A stretch of DNA of 64,000 nucleotides from Agrobacterium larrymoorei (lineage in GTDB: Bacteria > Pseudomonadota > Alphaproteobacteria > Rhizobiales > Rhizobiaceae): contig NZ_JAAMFB010000022.1 in assembly GCF_013322225.1 (NCBI RefSeq), positions 186,001 through 250,000 of the forward strand, read 5' to 3'. Below the pieces are notes generated by a model, which did no database searches, had not been told where the DNA came from, and saw only the letters and a program-made list of their open reading frames with translations. Made by a program: the position numbers and the translations under genes. Positions 1-8,638 of this stretch are shown in pieces. Each line of letters opens with the position of its first letter. The stretch's first letter is position 1.

Positions 1-1089
1 GATCTCCTTCGTTCTGTCGGCTACTTCGATATCGTGAAACCCGCGCGTTTCGGCGGCGAGCAAGGTGCGTTTGCGGATCTTGTAGAGGCCAACATCGAAA
101 TTTCGGCAGCCTGCGCTTCCACCGGTTGGGTCGCCGGGCTCCTGTCTGCGCACCAGTGGCTTCTAGCCATGTTCGATGAGCGGGTGCAAAAGGAGGTCTG
201 GGGCAGCAATCCCGATGCACTGCTTTGCGGTTCCTATGCGCCTGTTCGTATGGCCGAACGTGTCCCGGGTGGTTTCAAGCTTTCCGGAGACTGGGCTTTC
301 GCAAGCGGATGCGAAAATGCTCAATGGGCACTTTGTGCGGCGATCATTCCTCCAGACACCGAGGGCGACCGAGCTGTGCCAGCGTTCTTGCTGGTTCCCG
401 CGAGCGACTACAGCATTTCTGAGACCTGGGACGTGGTTGGTCTCGCGGGCACGGGATCGAAAAGCCTCGTCCTGCAAGACGTGTTCGTTCCGGAATACCG
501 GATACTGACTTTCCCGGATGCGACTGCCGGTCGAACACCGGGTGGACGTGGATATAGCGGCGTCGGTCTCTACAATATACCGCTTCTGATGGGTGTACCG
601 TTCTGTCTGGGAAGCGCTGCGGTCGGTGCGGCGAAGGGCGCATTGGAGAGCTATATTGATCTTATGAGCAACCGCGTCACGCGCGGCGCGGTTGCCGGTG
701 GCAACAACAAGATCGCCGAGTTTCCGACGATCCAGCTTCGCGTCGCCGAAGCGGCCGCGTCCGTGGATGCAGCCCGGGAGATCATGCTGCGCGACATCAC
801 CAAGGCACAGGAACTCGCACAGGCACGGGAAGATGGTTTGGTAGAAATCACCGAGGAAGACCGGATTCTCGCCCGTCGCAGCCAGTCATTCTCGGTCAGT
901 CTCGCGCTTCGGGCCGTGGAAGCGCTCAACGCATCGACGGGTGGGCTAGGTCTACAGATGTCCAACCCCGTACAGCGTGCGTGGCGCGATGCCAATGCGG
1001 TCGGACGACATATTTCCATGAACTGGGATGCCGTAGGCACCATGGCCGGACAGCAACTGCTCGGACTTCCACCCAAGGGTCAATACTGA
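1..1089 (+). CDS. graA: Resorcinol hydroxylase, oxygenase component (5' partial)
   Basis: Acyl-CoA-dehydrogenase-fold flavin monooxygenase, oxygenase half of a two-component system that would use reduced flavin to hydroxylate resorcinol to hydroxyquinol. The reading frame is open from base 1; the GTG at 34 is probably internal because the residues before it (DLLRSVGYFDIVKPARFGG) read as the usual family start region, so the 5' end is missing. Visible family features are the GSYAPV and G-W-FASGC core near residues 85-110 and the C-terminal R-W-D helix region. It is followed after 47 bp by the resorcylate decarboxylase, the gene order of the gra cluster of Rhizobium sp. MTP-10005; the reductase gene would lie upstream, outside the window. 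The family is clear; the substrate is inferred from the neighbours. Confidence 0.85.
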   Translation, partial: DLLRSVGYFDIVKPARFGGEQGAFADLVEANIEISAACASTGWVAGLLSAHQWLLAMFDERVQKEVWGSNPDALLCGSYAPVRMAERVPGGFKLSGDWAFASGCENAQWALCAAIIPPDTEGDRAVPAFLLVPASDYSISETWDVVGLAGTGSKSLVLQDVFVPEYRILTFPDATAGRTPGGRGYSGVGLYNIPLLMGVPFCLGSAAVGAAKGALESYIDLMSNRVTRGAVAGGNNKIAEFPTIQLRVAEAAASVDAAREIMLRDITKAQELAQAREDGLVEITEEDRILARRSQSFSVSLALRAVEALNASTGGLGLQMSNPVQRAWRDANAVGRHISMNWDAVGTMAGQQLLGLPPKGQY

Positions 1090-1136
1090 TCCGGCATCCT
1101 TTCATTTTCGATTGAAGACAAGAAAGAGAGAGTATC

Positions 1137-2117
1137 GTGCAAGGCAAGATCGCGCTCGAAGAACACTTCGCTATCCCAGACACGCTTCAGGACTCCGCAG
1201 GCTTCGTGCCGGGCGACTACTGGACTGAACTGTCCGCTCGGCTGCTGGATATTCAGGACAAGCGCCTGCGTTTGATGGATGCCTATGGCATTGAAAAAAT
1301 GATTCTTTCACTCAACGCGCCAGCCGTCCAGGCGATACCGGATAAAGCGAAGGCGCTGGAAATTTCGCAGCGTGCGAACGATTTTCTGGCTGAGCAGTGC
1401 GTCAAGAACCCGAACCGTTTTCTGGGATTTGCAGCTCTGCCTCTACAAGATCCGGATGCGGCTGCGCAGGAGCTGCAGCGTTGTGTCACCACGCTCGGCT
1501 TCGTTGGCGCGTTGGTTAATGGCTTTTCTCAGGAAGGAGATGGCGCAACACCGCTCTATTACGATCTCCCGCAGTATCGGCCCTTCTGGGCCGAGGTCGA
1601 GAAGCTCAATGTTCCCTTTTATCTGCATCCGCGCAATCCCCTGCCGCAGGACGGCCGAATCTATGCCGGTCATTCCTGGCTGATGGGGCCTACCTGGGCG
1701 TTTGCACAGGAGACCGCCGTCCATGCACTTCGCCTGATGGGATCGGGCCTGTTCGACGAACATCCGGGACTGCGGATAATCGTCGGTCACATGGGGGAGG
1801 GGCTTCCCTACATGATGTGGCGCATCGACAATCGTAATGCGTGGGTCAAGGTCGAGAAAAGCTACCCGGCCAAGCGTCCGATAGCCGATTATTTCAATGA
1901 GAATTTCTACATCACCACATCCGGGAACTTCCGTACGCAATCGCTGATCGATGCGATGCTGGAAATCGGGGCGGACCGTATTCTGTTTTCCGCCGACTGG
2001 CCGTTCGAGAATATCGATCACGCGGCAGACTGGTTTGATAATGCCACCATCTCTGAGGCCGACCGTTTGAAGATCGGCCGCACCAACGCTGCTTCACTGT
2101 TCAAGCTCGACAGATAG
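1137..2117 (+). CDS. graF: Gamma-resorcylate (2,6-dihydroxybenzoate) decarboxylase
   Basis: Metal-dependent, non-oxidative decarboxylase of the amidohydrolase superfamily; converts gamma-resorcylate to resorcinol, which the upstream hydroxylase then uses. Protein of 326 aa starting at GTG 1137, preceded by a GAAAGAGAGAG purine run. The published active-site residues of the Rhizobium/Agrobacterium enzyme are all present at the same numbers: Glu8 and His10 (ALEEH), His164 (FYLHPRNP), His218 (VGHMGEG) and Asp287 (FSADWPFE). Length equals the family standard. Stop and next start are one base apart, so it is co-transcribed with graC. This is one of the best-supported functional calls in the window. 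Confidence 0.95.
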   Translation: MQGKIALEEHFAIPDTLQDSAGFVPGDYWTELSARLLDIQDKRLRLMDAYGIEKMILSLNAPAVQAIPDKAKALEISQRANDFLAEQCVKNPNRFLGFAALPLQDPDAAAQELQRCVTTLGFVGALVNGFSQEGDGATPLYYDLPQYRPFWAEVEKLNVPFYLHPRNPLPQDGRIYAGHSWLMGPTWAFAQETAVHALRLMGSGLFDEHPGLRIIVGHMGEGLPYMMWRIDNRNAWVKVEKSYPAKRPIADYFNENFYITTSGNFRTQSLIDAMLEIGADRILFSADWPFENIDHAADWFDNATISEADRLKIGRTNAASLFKLDR

Positions 2118-2118
2118 A

Positions 2119-3180
2119 ATGGTCAGGCCTTTCAGCTACAGCGTCAGTCCGGCGCAGATTATCTTTGGCAGCGGCTCGCTCAGCCGCCTGCCGGATGTCA
2201 TCAAGGCGCAGGGCGGCACTCGCGCCCTGATCCTTTCCACCGTTCATCAGAAGGAAGAGGCGCAACAGATCGCCTCTTCCCTTGGCTCACTTACGGCGGG
2301 CCTGTTTACCGATGCGACGATGCATACACCCGTCGACGTCACCGAGCGGGCCGTTGCGGTATACAATGAGGTGAAGGCAGATTGCGTCGTTGCGATCGGT
2401 GGCGGCTCTACCATCGGTCTCGGTAAGGCCATCGCCTATCGAAACGACGCTCCACAGATCGTTGTCGCGACCACCTATGCAGGCTCCGAGGTAACCCCGA
2501 TCCTTGGGCAGACGGAAAACGAGCGCAAGACAACGGTGCGCGGGACAAGCATTCTGCCTGAAGCGGTTATCTATGATCCTGACCTGACCCTGGGTTTGCC
2601 GGTCGCGATGAGCGTAAGCAGTGGCCTCAATGCCATGGCACACGCGGTTGAGGGGCTTTACGCGCAAGATCGTAATCCGATTTCGTCGATGATGGCCCTT
2701 GAAGGTCTGTGTGCGCTGAAGAAGGCCTTGCCGGAAATCGTAAGAACTCCATCTGACCTTGAAGCCCGAGGCGAGGCACTTTACGGCTCCTGGCTTTGCG
2801 GGACCGTTCTCGGTGCGGTGGGAATGGCCCTGCATCACAAACTCTGCCACACGCTTGGCGGCAGCTTTGATCTACCGCATGCGCAGACCCACGCGGTCGT
2901 GCTGCCGCATTCAGTGGCTTACAATGCGGTGGCTGCCGCTGATGCGCTTCAACCGGCTTGTGAACTTTTCGGCGGGTCCCTCGGTGGTGGGCTTTATGAT
3001 TTCGCGGCCTCGATCGGCGCTCCCTTAGCCTTAAGGGACTTGGGAATGGTGGAAGCCGATCTCGATAAGGCGGCAGAGATTGCCGTGAGCAATCCCTACT
3101 GGAACCCGCGCCCGGTTGAAAAGAATGCAATCAGGGAATTGCTCCAGCGCGCCTGGGAGGGCACGCGGCCGCAACAGTGA
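2119..3180 (+). CDS. graC: Maleylacetate reductase
   Basis: Iron-type alcohol dehydrogenase superfamily, 353 aa; reduces maleylacetate to 3-oxoadipate with NAD(P)H, the last dedicated step of hydroxyquinol catabolism. Seen: the GGGSTIGLGKA nucleotide-binding loop near residue 95, SSGLNAMAHAVEGLYA near residue 175 and HKLCHTLGG...PHAQTHAVVLPH around 235-260, which supply the family's metal- and substrate-binding positions. ATG starts one base after the graF stop. The product of the downstream dioxygenase (maleylacetate) is its expected substrate. Confidence 0.93.
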   Translation: MVRPFSYSVSPAQIIFGSGSLSRLPDVIKAQGGTRALILSTVHQKEEAQQIASSLGSLTAGLFTDATMHTPVDVTERAVAVYNEVKADCVVAIGGGSTIGLGKAIAYRNDAPQIVVATTYAGSEVTPILGQTENERKTTVRGTSILPEAVIYDPDLTLGLPVAMSVSSGLNAMAHAVEGLYAQDRNPISSMMALEGLCALKKALPEIVRTPSDLEARGEALYGSWLCGTVLGAVGMALHHKLCHTLGGSFDLPHAQTHAVVLPHSVAYNAVAAADALQPACELFGGSLGGGLYDFAASIGAPLALRDLGMVEADLDKAAEIAVSNPYWNPRPVEKNAIRELLQRAWEGTRPQQ

Positions 3181-3199
3181 TTTTGGCAGGAGAGACGCA

Positions 3200-4048
3200 A
3201 TGGCTGAATACTTCAGCGAAGAACGATCTGTAGAAGCAGTCAATTCCCGGATGGCGGAAGATATAAATCCCCGGCTGGCGCAGGTGATGGCTTCGTTGGT
3301 GCAGCATTTGCATGCTTTCGCCAAGGATGTGAAACTGACCCAGGCAGAATGGGATTTTGCCATTGGCTTCCTGACACGAACTGGGCATCTTTGTCACGAC
3401 GAAAGGCAGGAGTTCATCCTCCTCAGTGATGTGTTGGGCTTTTCCATGCTTGTCGATGCGATCAATAACCGCCGTCCCAAGGGCGCGACGGAAAATACGG
3501 TTTTTGGCCCATTCCATGTGGAGGGCGCACCTGTCAGAGAAATGGGCGAAAACATTTCGCTCGATGGCAAGGGAGAAAGCTGTCTTTTCATAGGCCGCGT
3601 GCTTGATCTCGACGGCAAACCGATCAAGGGCGCACGGATCGACGTCTGGTCGGACAATTCGGATGGTTTCTACGATGTTCAGCAGCCCGGTATCCAACCG
3701 AAGTGGAACAACAGAGGTATTTTTATCACCGGCGCAGATGGCTGCTATAAATTTACTGGCATCAAGCCGGTGTCCTATCCCATACCCGACGACGGCCCTG
3801 TTGGTCAGTTGCTGACTTCACTCGGTCGCCATCCCTACCGCCCGGCACACACGCACTATCTGATAACGGCTGAGGGCTATCAGAAGCTGGTGACACACAC
3901 ATTTGTTGGCGATGACCCATACCTGGACTCCGACGCGGTCTTTGGCGTTAAAAACACCCTTATTGCGCCCTTCGAGCGGATCGAGGGACCCACTCTTTGG
4001 AGGTCGGATTTCGATTTCATTCTTACACCGACGAAGAGCGCTCGATGA
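3200..4048 (+). CDS. graB: Hydroxyquinol 1,2-dioxygenase (intradiol)
   Basis: Fe(III) intradiol dioxygenase, 282 aa; cleaves hydroxyquinol to maleylacetate. The start chosen is ATG 3200, 5-6 nt after AGGAGAGA; the open frame extends upstream but only inside graC. N-terminal helical dimerisation domain (about 1-100) is followed by the beta-sandwich catalytic domain. Apparent iron ligands are Tyr158 (DGFYDVQ), Tyr193 (VSYPIP), His217 and His219 (RPAHTHY), in the arrangement known for this family. The gene overlaps graE by 4 bp (ATGA). Together with graC it would complete conversion of resorcinol to 3-oxoadipate. Confidence 0.94.
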   Translation: MAEYFSEERSVEAVNSRMAEDINPRLAQVMASLVQHLHAFAKDVKLTQAEWDFAIGFLTRTGHLCHDERQEFILLSDVLGFSMLVDAINNRRPKGATENTVFGPFHVEGAPVREMGENISLDGKGESCLFIGRVLDLDGKPIKGARIDVWSDNSDGFYDVQQPGIQPKWNNRGIFITGADGCYKFTGIKPVSYPIPDDGPVGQLLTSLGRHPYRPAHTHYLITAEGYQKLVTHTFVGDDPYLDSDAVFGVKNTLIAPFERIEGPTLWRSDFDFILTPTKSAR

Positions 4049-4350
4049 TCGTCGTCCGCTACGCGAAATCCGATCCCGGTCGAGGCGCGGATCGCTCCCG
4101 GTTGATAGAGCAGCACAAAGCTCATATTCGTAACACGAAGCTTCGAATTCTGCTGTCTGGACCTTCGGCATCGCAGCCGGATGGCGGAGCCAACGCCGCC
4201 ATCCTCATCGCCGAAGTCGATACACTCGAACAGTTCGAGGAGTTCAGCGCATCCGATCCCTTTGTTGCCGCTGGGGTTTACGAAAGCGTCGAAATCGTTG
4301 AGTGGCGCCCCAGTTTCGGAAATCTATTGGATGCTCTGCATTCGAGATAA
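4045..4350 (+). CDS. graE: YciI-family protein, GraE-like
   Basis: Small 101-aa ferredoxin-like-fold protein of the YciI/muconolactone-isomerase-like type (MIVVRYAKSDPG start, R..HKAHI helix, D-P-F-V-A-A-G-V-Y-E motif). The start is ATG 4045, overlapping the graB stop as ATGA, so it is translationally coupled. The matching position in the MTP-10005 gra cluster holds a small gene of unknown function. It could be an isomerase or dienelactone-processing helper, but no catalytic residues can be assigned. Last gene of the block; no transporter (graK) follows here. Confidence 0.75.
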   Translation: MIVVRYAKSDPGRGADRSRLIEQHKAHIRNTKLRILLSGPSASQPDGGANAAILIAEVDTLEQFEEFSASDPFVAAGVYESVEIVEWRPSFGNLLDALHSR

Positions 4351-4401
4351 CCAATAACGCTACCCGACTGATCAAGCCACAGCTGATTTTCGCGGTTCGT
4401 T

Positions 4402-5367
4402 TTATCGGATGACTGGCTCCCCGTGAAACCGACGTTTCGAGGGCTTGGAAACGCCGAATCCGACTTCCATCATCAGGCGAGGATTTTTCTTGGCCAGAGT
4501 GCCCATATGGAAACCAAATGGGTCTTCGACAAACCCCGTTCCGGCCTTGCCCGTGATCGTTACAGCCCTATCGCCTCCGTAATACTCGGTGACCTCCTCT
4601 GAAGGGTGGCCGACGACCATTGTAAGCTGGTGCTTCAAACGTCTCCTGTTATGGCTGCCACGTACGAAGACATGGGGACCAGCATTCTCATCCACGTCGG
4701 TAAGGTAAAAGAAAAACTTGAGCATCCGCCAGTCGTCGAGATCGAAATGGTATTTGAATGATGCCCTGCTCAGATCGAGGTCCGTGGCCGATTTGGTCGG
4801 GAAACTCCACCACGTTCTGGTGGTGATTAATTGTGCTTCTCCGCCCAGGTAATTCATCGCGATGCTCTTGAGCAACGGATCCTGTTGGACAGTGATCGCG
4901 GCGTCACACTCTGAAACTCGTTCGAAGTGATGCCCGCTCAGGATGGACGTGCCAAAGTCACGCTCAGCGCGCTCATGCTCACCAGCCAGAAACTCCTTGT
5001 TACGATCAAAATTCCCAAAGCACGGAGTTTCCCGACCAAAGCGCGAGATTTCCTGGTGGATAGCGTCTGGCAGTGTGAGGCCGGTAAAGATACCGGAACT
5101 TTTTAGCTCAGTGGCGACAGCTTTGGCATCAAGATTTCCAAAAATCGAGCGTCCAGCTACGTTAATTCGCGGCGCGGGCTTTGCAAAAAGCCAGTGCGCC
5201 CGTCTGAAGGGCATGGTTCGTGCAAGAACAAACATTGGCAGCCAGAATGGGTTCTCGCGCAGATCGGTCATATACGTCGGCAGGCGCGCTTTCATCCGCT
5301 GCAACGTGCCTCCGGAACGGGCGATCGTTTCCAGGTCTTGCGGAGTTCTTTTCGAAGGAGAGGGCAT
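4402..5367 (-). CDS. Phytanoyl-CoA dioxygenase (PhyH)-like protein
   Basis: Probable Fe(II)/2-oxoglutarate-dependent oxygenase of about 321 aa. The double-stranded beta-helix core is visible: KYHFDLDDWRMLKFFFYLTD gives an H-x-D pair, and FVEDPFGFHMGT gives the distal His, followed by basic residues. The start is uncertain: ATG 5367 has AGGA 12 nt upstream; the frame stays open to an ATG at 5463 without a good ribosome site. Substrate unknown. Such proteins often occur in polysaccharide or secondary-metabolite loci, and the next gene upstream on the same strand is a hexapeptide acyltransferase, but the 290-bp gap argues against a tight operon. It faces graE convergently with about 50 bp between. 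Confidence 0.65.
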   Translation of the reverse strand: MPSPSKRTPQDLETIARSGGTLQRMKARLPTYMTDLRENPFWLPMFVLARTMPFRRAHWLFAKPAPRINVAGRSIFGNLDAKAVATELKSSGIFTGLTLPDAIHQEISRFGRETPCFGNFDRNKEFLAGEHERAERDFGTSILSGHHFERVSECDAAITVQQDPLLKSIAMNYLGGEAQLITTRTWWSFPTKSATDLDLSRASFKYHFDLDDWRMLKFFFYLTDVDENAGPHVFVRGSHNRRRLKHQLTMVVGHPSEEVTEYYGGDRAVTITGKAGTGFVEDPFGFHMGTLAKKNPRLMMEVGFGVSKPSKRRFHGEPVIR

Positions 5368-5661
5368 GTGGCGACATCCTATACGGTTCTCCCCCAGCAG
5401 CTCAATGTTGATGTTCGCGCCTGATCGCACTACATCAATGGCTTCATTATTGCGATGCAGCATTTATTTGATAGTACAAATAGTTGCCAATAATTTCAGT
5501 ATGTTAACATGTTGTGAAGTGAAGCATAAGATGCCATCGCATCCTAATCAAGCAGACGCTATCGGTCTAATCATCGCAAAACTGTGCAACAGTCTTGCGA
5601 CAAAGACATGCAAAACGAAACCCAAATCATGCCGCGTAAATCCTCTTTCACGCACCATGCT
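5368..5661. other. AT-rich gap between the PhyH-like and acyltransferase genes
   Basis: About 290 bp, visibly richer in A+T than its surroundings between 5460 and 5650. No open frame with a ribosome site, no clear terminator hairpin and no RNA gene were seen. It may hold the promoter of the PhyH-like gene or, if the 5463 start is used, 32 extra codons of it. Confidence 0.4.
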
Positions 5662-6240
5662 TTAGGGGGTCCACTTCATATTTTCTTTGACTACCCTCGC
5701 AGGGTTTCCTGCAACAACAGAGCCGGCAGGGACGTCCCTGGTGACAACGGCTCCCGCTGCAACAACTGCGCCATCACCGATTGTCACACCTTTCAGGATG
5801 ATGGCACGCATTCCAATCCATACATTATTGCCGATTGATATGGGTGCTTTGTTGGCGCGGCCGACAATTGTATGGCCATCCCAGTCCCGTATGATGACCT
5901 GATCCGCGATGAAGACCTGCTCGCCGATCGTAATCTCAAGGCCACATGAGATCCAGGTATGTCGGTTTGCGAACCCACTGCCGAGTGTAAGCTTCGCTTC
6001 GCTCTGGATGCCGATGGTGCTGCCGCCGAAAACATCGAAGCGGCCATTGAGCCTTAGCTGGCCACCCGGCTGGATAATGAGCTGGATTGGCTCCGGGACA
6101 AGTCCCTTCCATGCCTGTCCTAAAAATAACTGCCCCTTGCCAGAAATGGACCCTTTGACATGCGCTTTGCCTCCCTGAAGAAGTCTGATCGACTTATTTA
6201 TTCTGGGCCTCAACAAACCTTGAAGCAGACTTTTAACCAT
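5662..6240 (-). CDS. Hexapeptide-repeat (LbH) acyltransferase
   Basis: Protein of 192 aa with a left-handed parallel beta-helix made of imperfect [LIV]-G-x-x-x-x repeats ([64 protein letters not shown]). The C-terminal V-x-x-GNPA-x-V signature is that of CoA-dependent O/N-acetyltransferases acting on sugars or xenobiotics. Start ATG 6240. Probable role is acetylation of a surface polysaccharide residue, by family analogy only; no glycosyltransferase is in the window. Confidence 0.75.
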   Translation of the reverse strand: MVKSLLQGLLRPRINKSIRLLQGGKAHVKGSISGKGQLFLGQAWKGLVPEPIQLIIQPGGQLRLNGRFDVFGGSTIGIQSEAKLTLGSGFANRHTWISCGLEITIGEQVFIADQVIIRDWDGHTIVGRANKAPISIGNNVWIGMRAIILKGVTIGDGAVVAAGAVVTRDVPAGSVVAGNPARVVKENMKWTP

Positions 6241-6653
6241 GCATGGAACCCGTTCGGTCAGTGTTGAAAAATGTCATGCACTCTCAGCCACCACTGGCGT
6301 CGCCAAAGCCTCCTGTCTTCACCTGCAAGTCCAAAAAATAAAATTGCCCGGCAAAGAGTTTGCGCGGGTATCGGCAGTCAAATCCGCATGGTTTGCGAGT
6401 AAATACTGATGTCACACCAAGCGTTGTGTTCTCACCACTCGTCACAAATCCAATCGGCTGTTTAGCACATTTGGATATCAATGTTGCACTGCAAAAAATT
6501 GGGTATTTTCTACGGGGGACGATTGGAGCAAGACTTTTGCGGGTATTCTGGCTCAGCAAAGGATAGGGCCAGTTTGGGGTGCATCGGAGAATAAACTCGG
6601 ATCGACCGCCTTCTCGTTAGCAGGGCCAGTCTTTCCCAAAGTGAGTTGACACG
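6241..6653. other. Non-coding gap upstream of two divergent genes
   Basis: 413 bp between the acyltransferase start and the FAD-protein start. It must hold both promoters. Short open frames occur on both strands but none has a ribosome site or recognisable product. No palindrome or repeat stood out. Confidence 0.4.
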
Positions 6654-8426
6654 ATGGTCTCCAATATCAATCGACGCCACTTCATCGTTGGCGCAGCACT
6701 TTTGGTAAGCTCAAGGATTGCTTTTGCCACGGATAGGCAATCGGACATCGTCATCTACGGAATGACAAGTGGGGCGGTCACGGCAGCCATTCAGGCGCGT
6801 GAGATGGGCTTGTCTCCGGTCATCGTCGGCGGCTGGCGTGACCGGCATATCGGCGGAATGATGACGGGGGGACTTGGCGGCACAGATATCGCGTCCGGAC
6901 AAGCTTATGGTGGTCTCGCACGTCATGTCATCAGCCTCATCAATAAAGCCGCAGGGCGGCCCGACGATCAATTTTCTTTTGAGCCGCGCTACGCGGAAGA
7001 TGTCTTCAAGACGCTGCTGAAAACCTATGACATTCCTGTCATCCAGACAGCCGGGGTCCATCGCGTCAGAAAAGACGGTTCAGTTCTGCAGGCCCTTGAA
7101 ACGATGGACGGGCAGATCTTCAAGGGGCGGGTATTCATCGACGCCAGTTACGAGGGAGATCTCATCGCCGCCGCAGGCGTCACCACCATAGTCGGCCGTG
7201 AAGCTCGCAACGGGGACAACATATTGAACGGGTTTCGCGGCACCGACCACGCTGCGCTCGGCACGAACCATAATTTCTACAGCTGGCGCCGGTTCGAGAA
7301 GGTTCTGGGTCCGATTTGTATCGACCCGTATTCCGTGCGGGGAACTCCGGGCAGCGGGCTCTTGCCTGGTATTCGATCCTATCCACAGCCTGAAGAGGGG
7401 GCGGCAGACCGAGCAGTACAGGCCTATAATTTTCGCATGACCATGACCAAAGACGAAAGTCGGCGGGTGGATTTGCCCGATCAAGCTCCTCAAGGCTTTG
7501 ATCCTGCCCGATATGAGTTGCTCTACCGATGGATAGAGATTCAGAACAGTCGAGGTCTTCTGGACAATCCTGCAGAGGCGGTGAAGGGATTTCTGCTTCA
7601 TAACGATATTGGTCGCGACGTCTTTGACATCAATAATTCTGGTCCGGTATCCACGGATTTTATCGGCGCATCCTGGAGCTATCCTCAAGCCGACTATCCT
7701 ACCCGTGAGAGGATATGGAAGGCGCATGAAATGTGGATCCGCGGACTATTCTACGCGCTCCAGCACAATCCAGATCCTCGCATGCCCGGAGCACTTCGGG
7801 ATGCCTTCAGGCAGTACGGTCTCGACGAGGCTCACTATCCCATGCCCCACGAGAATGACGACCGACATTGGCCTTATCAGCTATACGTCCGCGAGGCGCG
7901 CCGTATGGTGTCGGATTACCAGATGAACGGGCGAGAAGTCGCTGCGAATGATGACATGGATCCGCTGGATTCCCGAACGATCGGGAGCGGTTCCTACAAT
8001 CGCGATAGCCATCATACCCAGCGCATTTTGCGTGCTCATTCCACCGTACTCAATCTTTCGTCGGTGTCGGTGTGGAATGAAGGCAACTTCGAAGCTCCTT
8101 CCGGTGGGGCAGACAAGATTTTTCCCATACCCTACGGCGCTATTCTTCCACGCAGGTCGGAATGCTCTAATCTGCTTTCTATCTTCGCAATCAGCGCGAC
8201 ACACGAAGCTTTCGGGGCAACGCGTATGGAAATGTCACTCATGCAGCTTGGACAATCCGCAGGGGCGGCGGCGGGATTGACCGTCAAAAGCCAAGCCGAC
8301 GTACAGGACATTCCTCACGATGAGCTGGTCTCCGCGTTTTTTCTACCAGACACCAAAACCCCTCCGGTATTGCCCCGGAAAGCCGTTCCTAAGAACCTCG
8401 TGGACGCCAACTCACCATCGAACTAG
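6654..8426 (+). CDS. Exported FAD-dependent oxidoreductase
   Basis: 590-aa member of the FAD_oxidored (PF12831-like) family. The N terminus NRRHFIVGAALLVSSRIAFA is a Tat-type signal: twin arginine, hydrophobic stretch and an A-x-A-like cleavage site near residue 25. Mature protein begins with the flavin fold: DIVIYGMTSGAVTAAIQA, then GGWRDRHIGGMMTGGLGGTD, and VFIDASYEGDLIAAAG near residue 170, all standard in this family. The C-terminal AFGATRMEMSLMQLGQSAGAAAG closes the FAD site. Export of a folded, cofactor-loaded enzyme fits the Tat signal. Substrate unknown; relatives are often linked to carbohydrate or polysaccharide use. ATG 6654; weak GTGAG ribosome site. No operon partner. Confidence 0.75.
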   Translation: MVSNINRRHFIVGAALLVSSRIAFATDRQSDIVIYGMTSGAVTAAIQAREMGLSPVIVGGWRDRHIGGMMTGGLGGTDIASGQAYGGLARHVISLINKAAGRPDDQFSFEPRYAEDVFKTLLKTYDIPVIQTAGVHRVRKDGSVLQALETMDGQIFKGRVFIDASYEGDLIAAAGVTTIVGREARNGDNILNGFRGTDHAALGTNHNFYSWRRFEKVLGPICIDPYSVRGTPGSGLLPGIRSYPQPEEGAADRAVQAYNFRMTMTKDESRRVDLPDQAPQGFDPARYELLYRWIEIQNSRGLLDNPAEAVKGFLLHNDIGRDVFDINNSGPVSTDFIGASWSYPQADYPTRERIWKAHEMWIRGLFYALQHNPDPRMPGALRDAFRQYGLDEAHYPMPHENDDRHWPYQLYVREARRMVSDYQMNGREVAANDDMDPLDSRTIGSGSYNRDSHHTQRILRAHSTVLNLSSVSVWNEGNFEAPSGGADKIFPIPYGAILPRRSECSNLLSIFAISATHEAFGATRMEMSLMQLGQSAGAAAGLTVKSQADVQDIPHDELVSAFFLPDTKTPPVLPRKAVPKNLVDANSPSN

Positions 8427-8638
8427 ATTTGAAAATATGTTGCATCAACCACGCTGATCCTTTCGGCGACGGTGCGCTTGTCACTGTCGCCGAGGCTTCC
8501 AAAAAAGGTGTTACACGCTCTGCCCACTGATTGAGTGTTCGCGCCGCAGACTCGGTGCGGCTAAATATGTGGTCTGGCGGCGGAGATGCCTCCATTCACT
8601 TGCGACTGGACCATCACCGATCACGGACGGCAGACCCC
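8427..8638. other. Convergent intergenic region with a hairpin
   Basis: About 210 bp between the 3' ends of the FAD gene and the MetF-like gene. An inverted repeat CGGCGAC (8464-8470) / GTCGCCG (8486-8492) could fold, but no T tract follows it on either strand, so it is at best a weak terminator. Confidence 0.35.
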
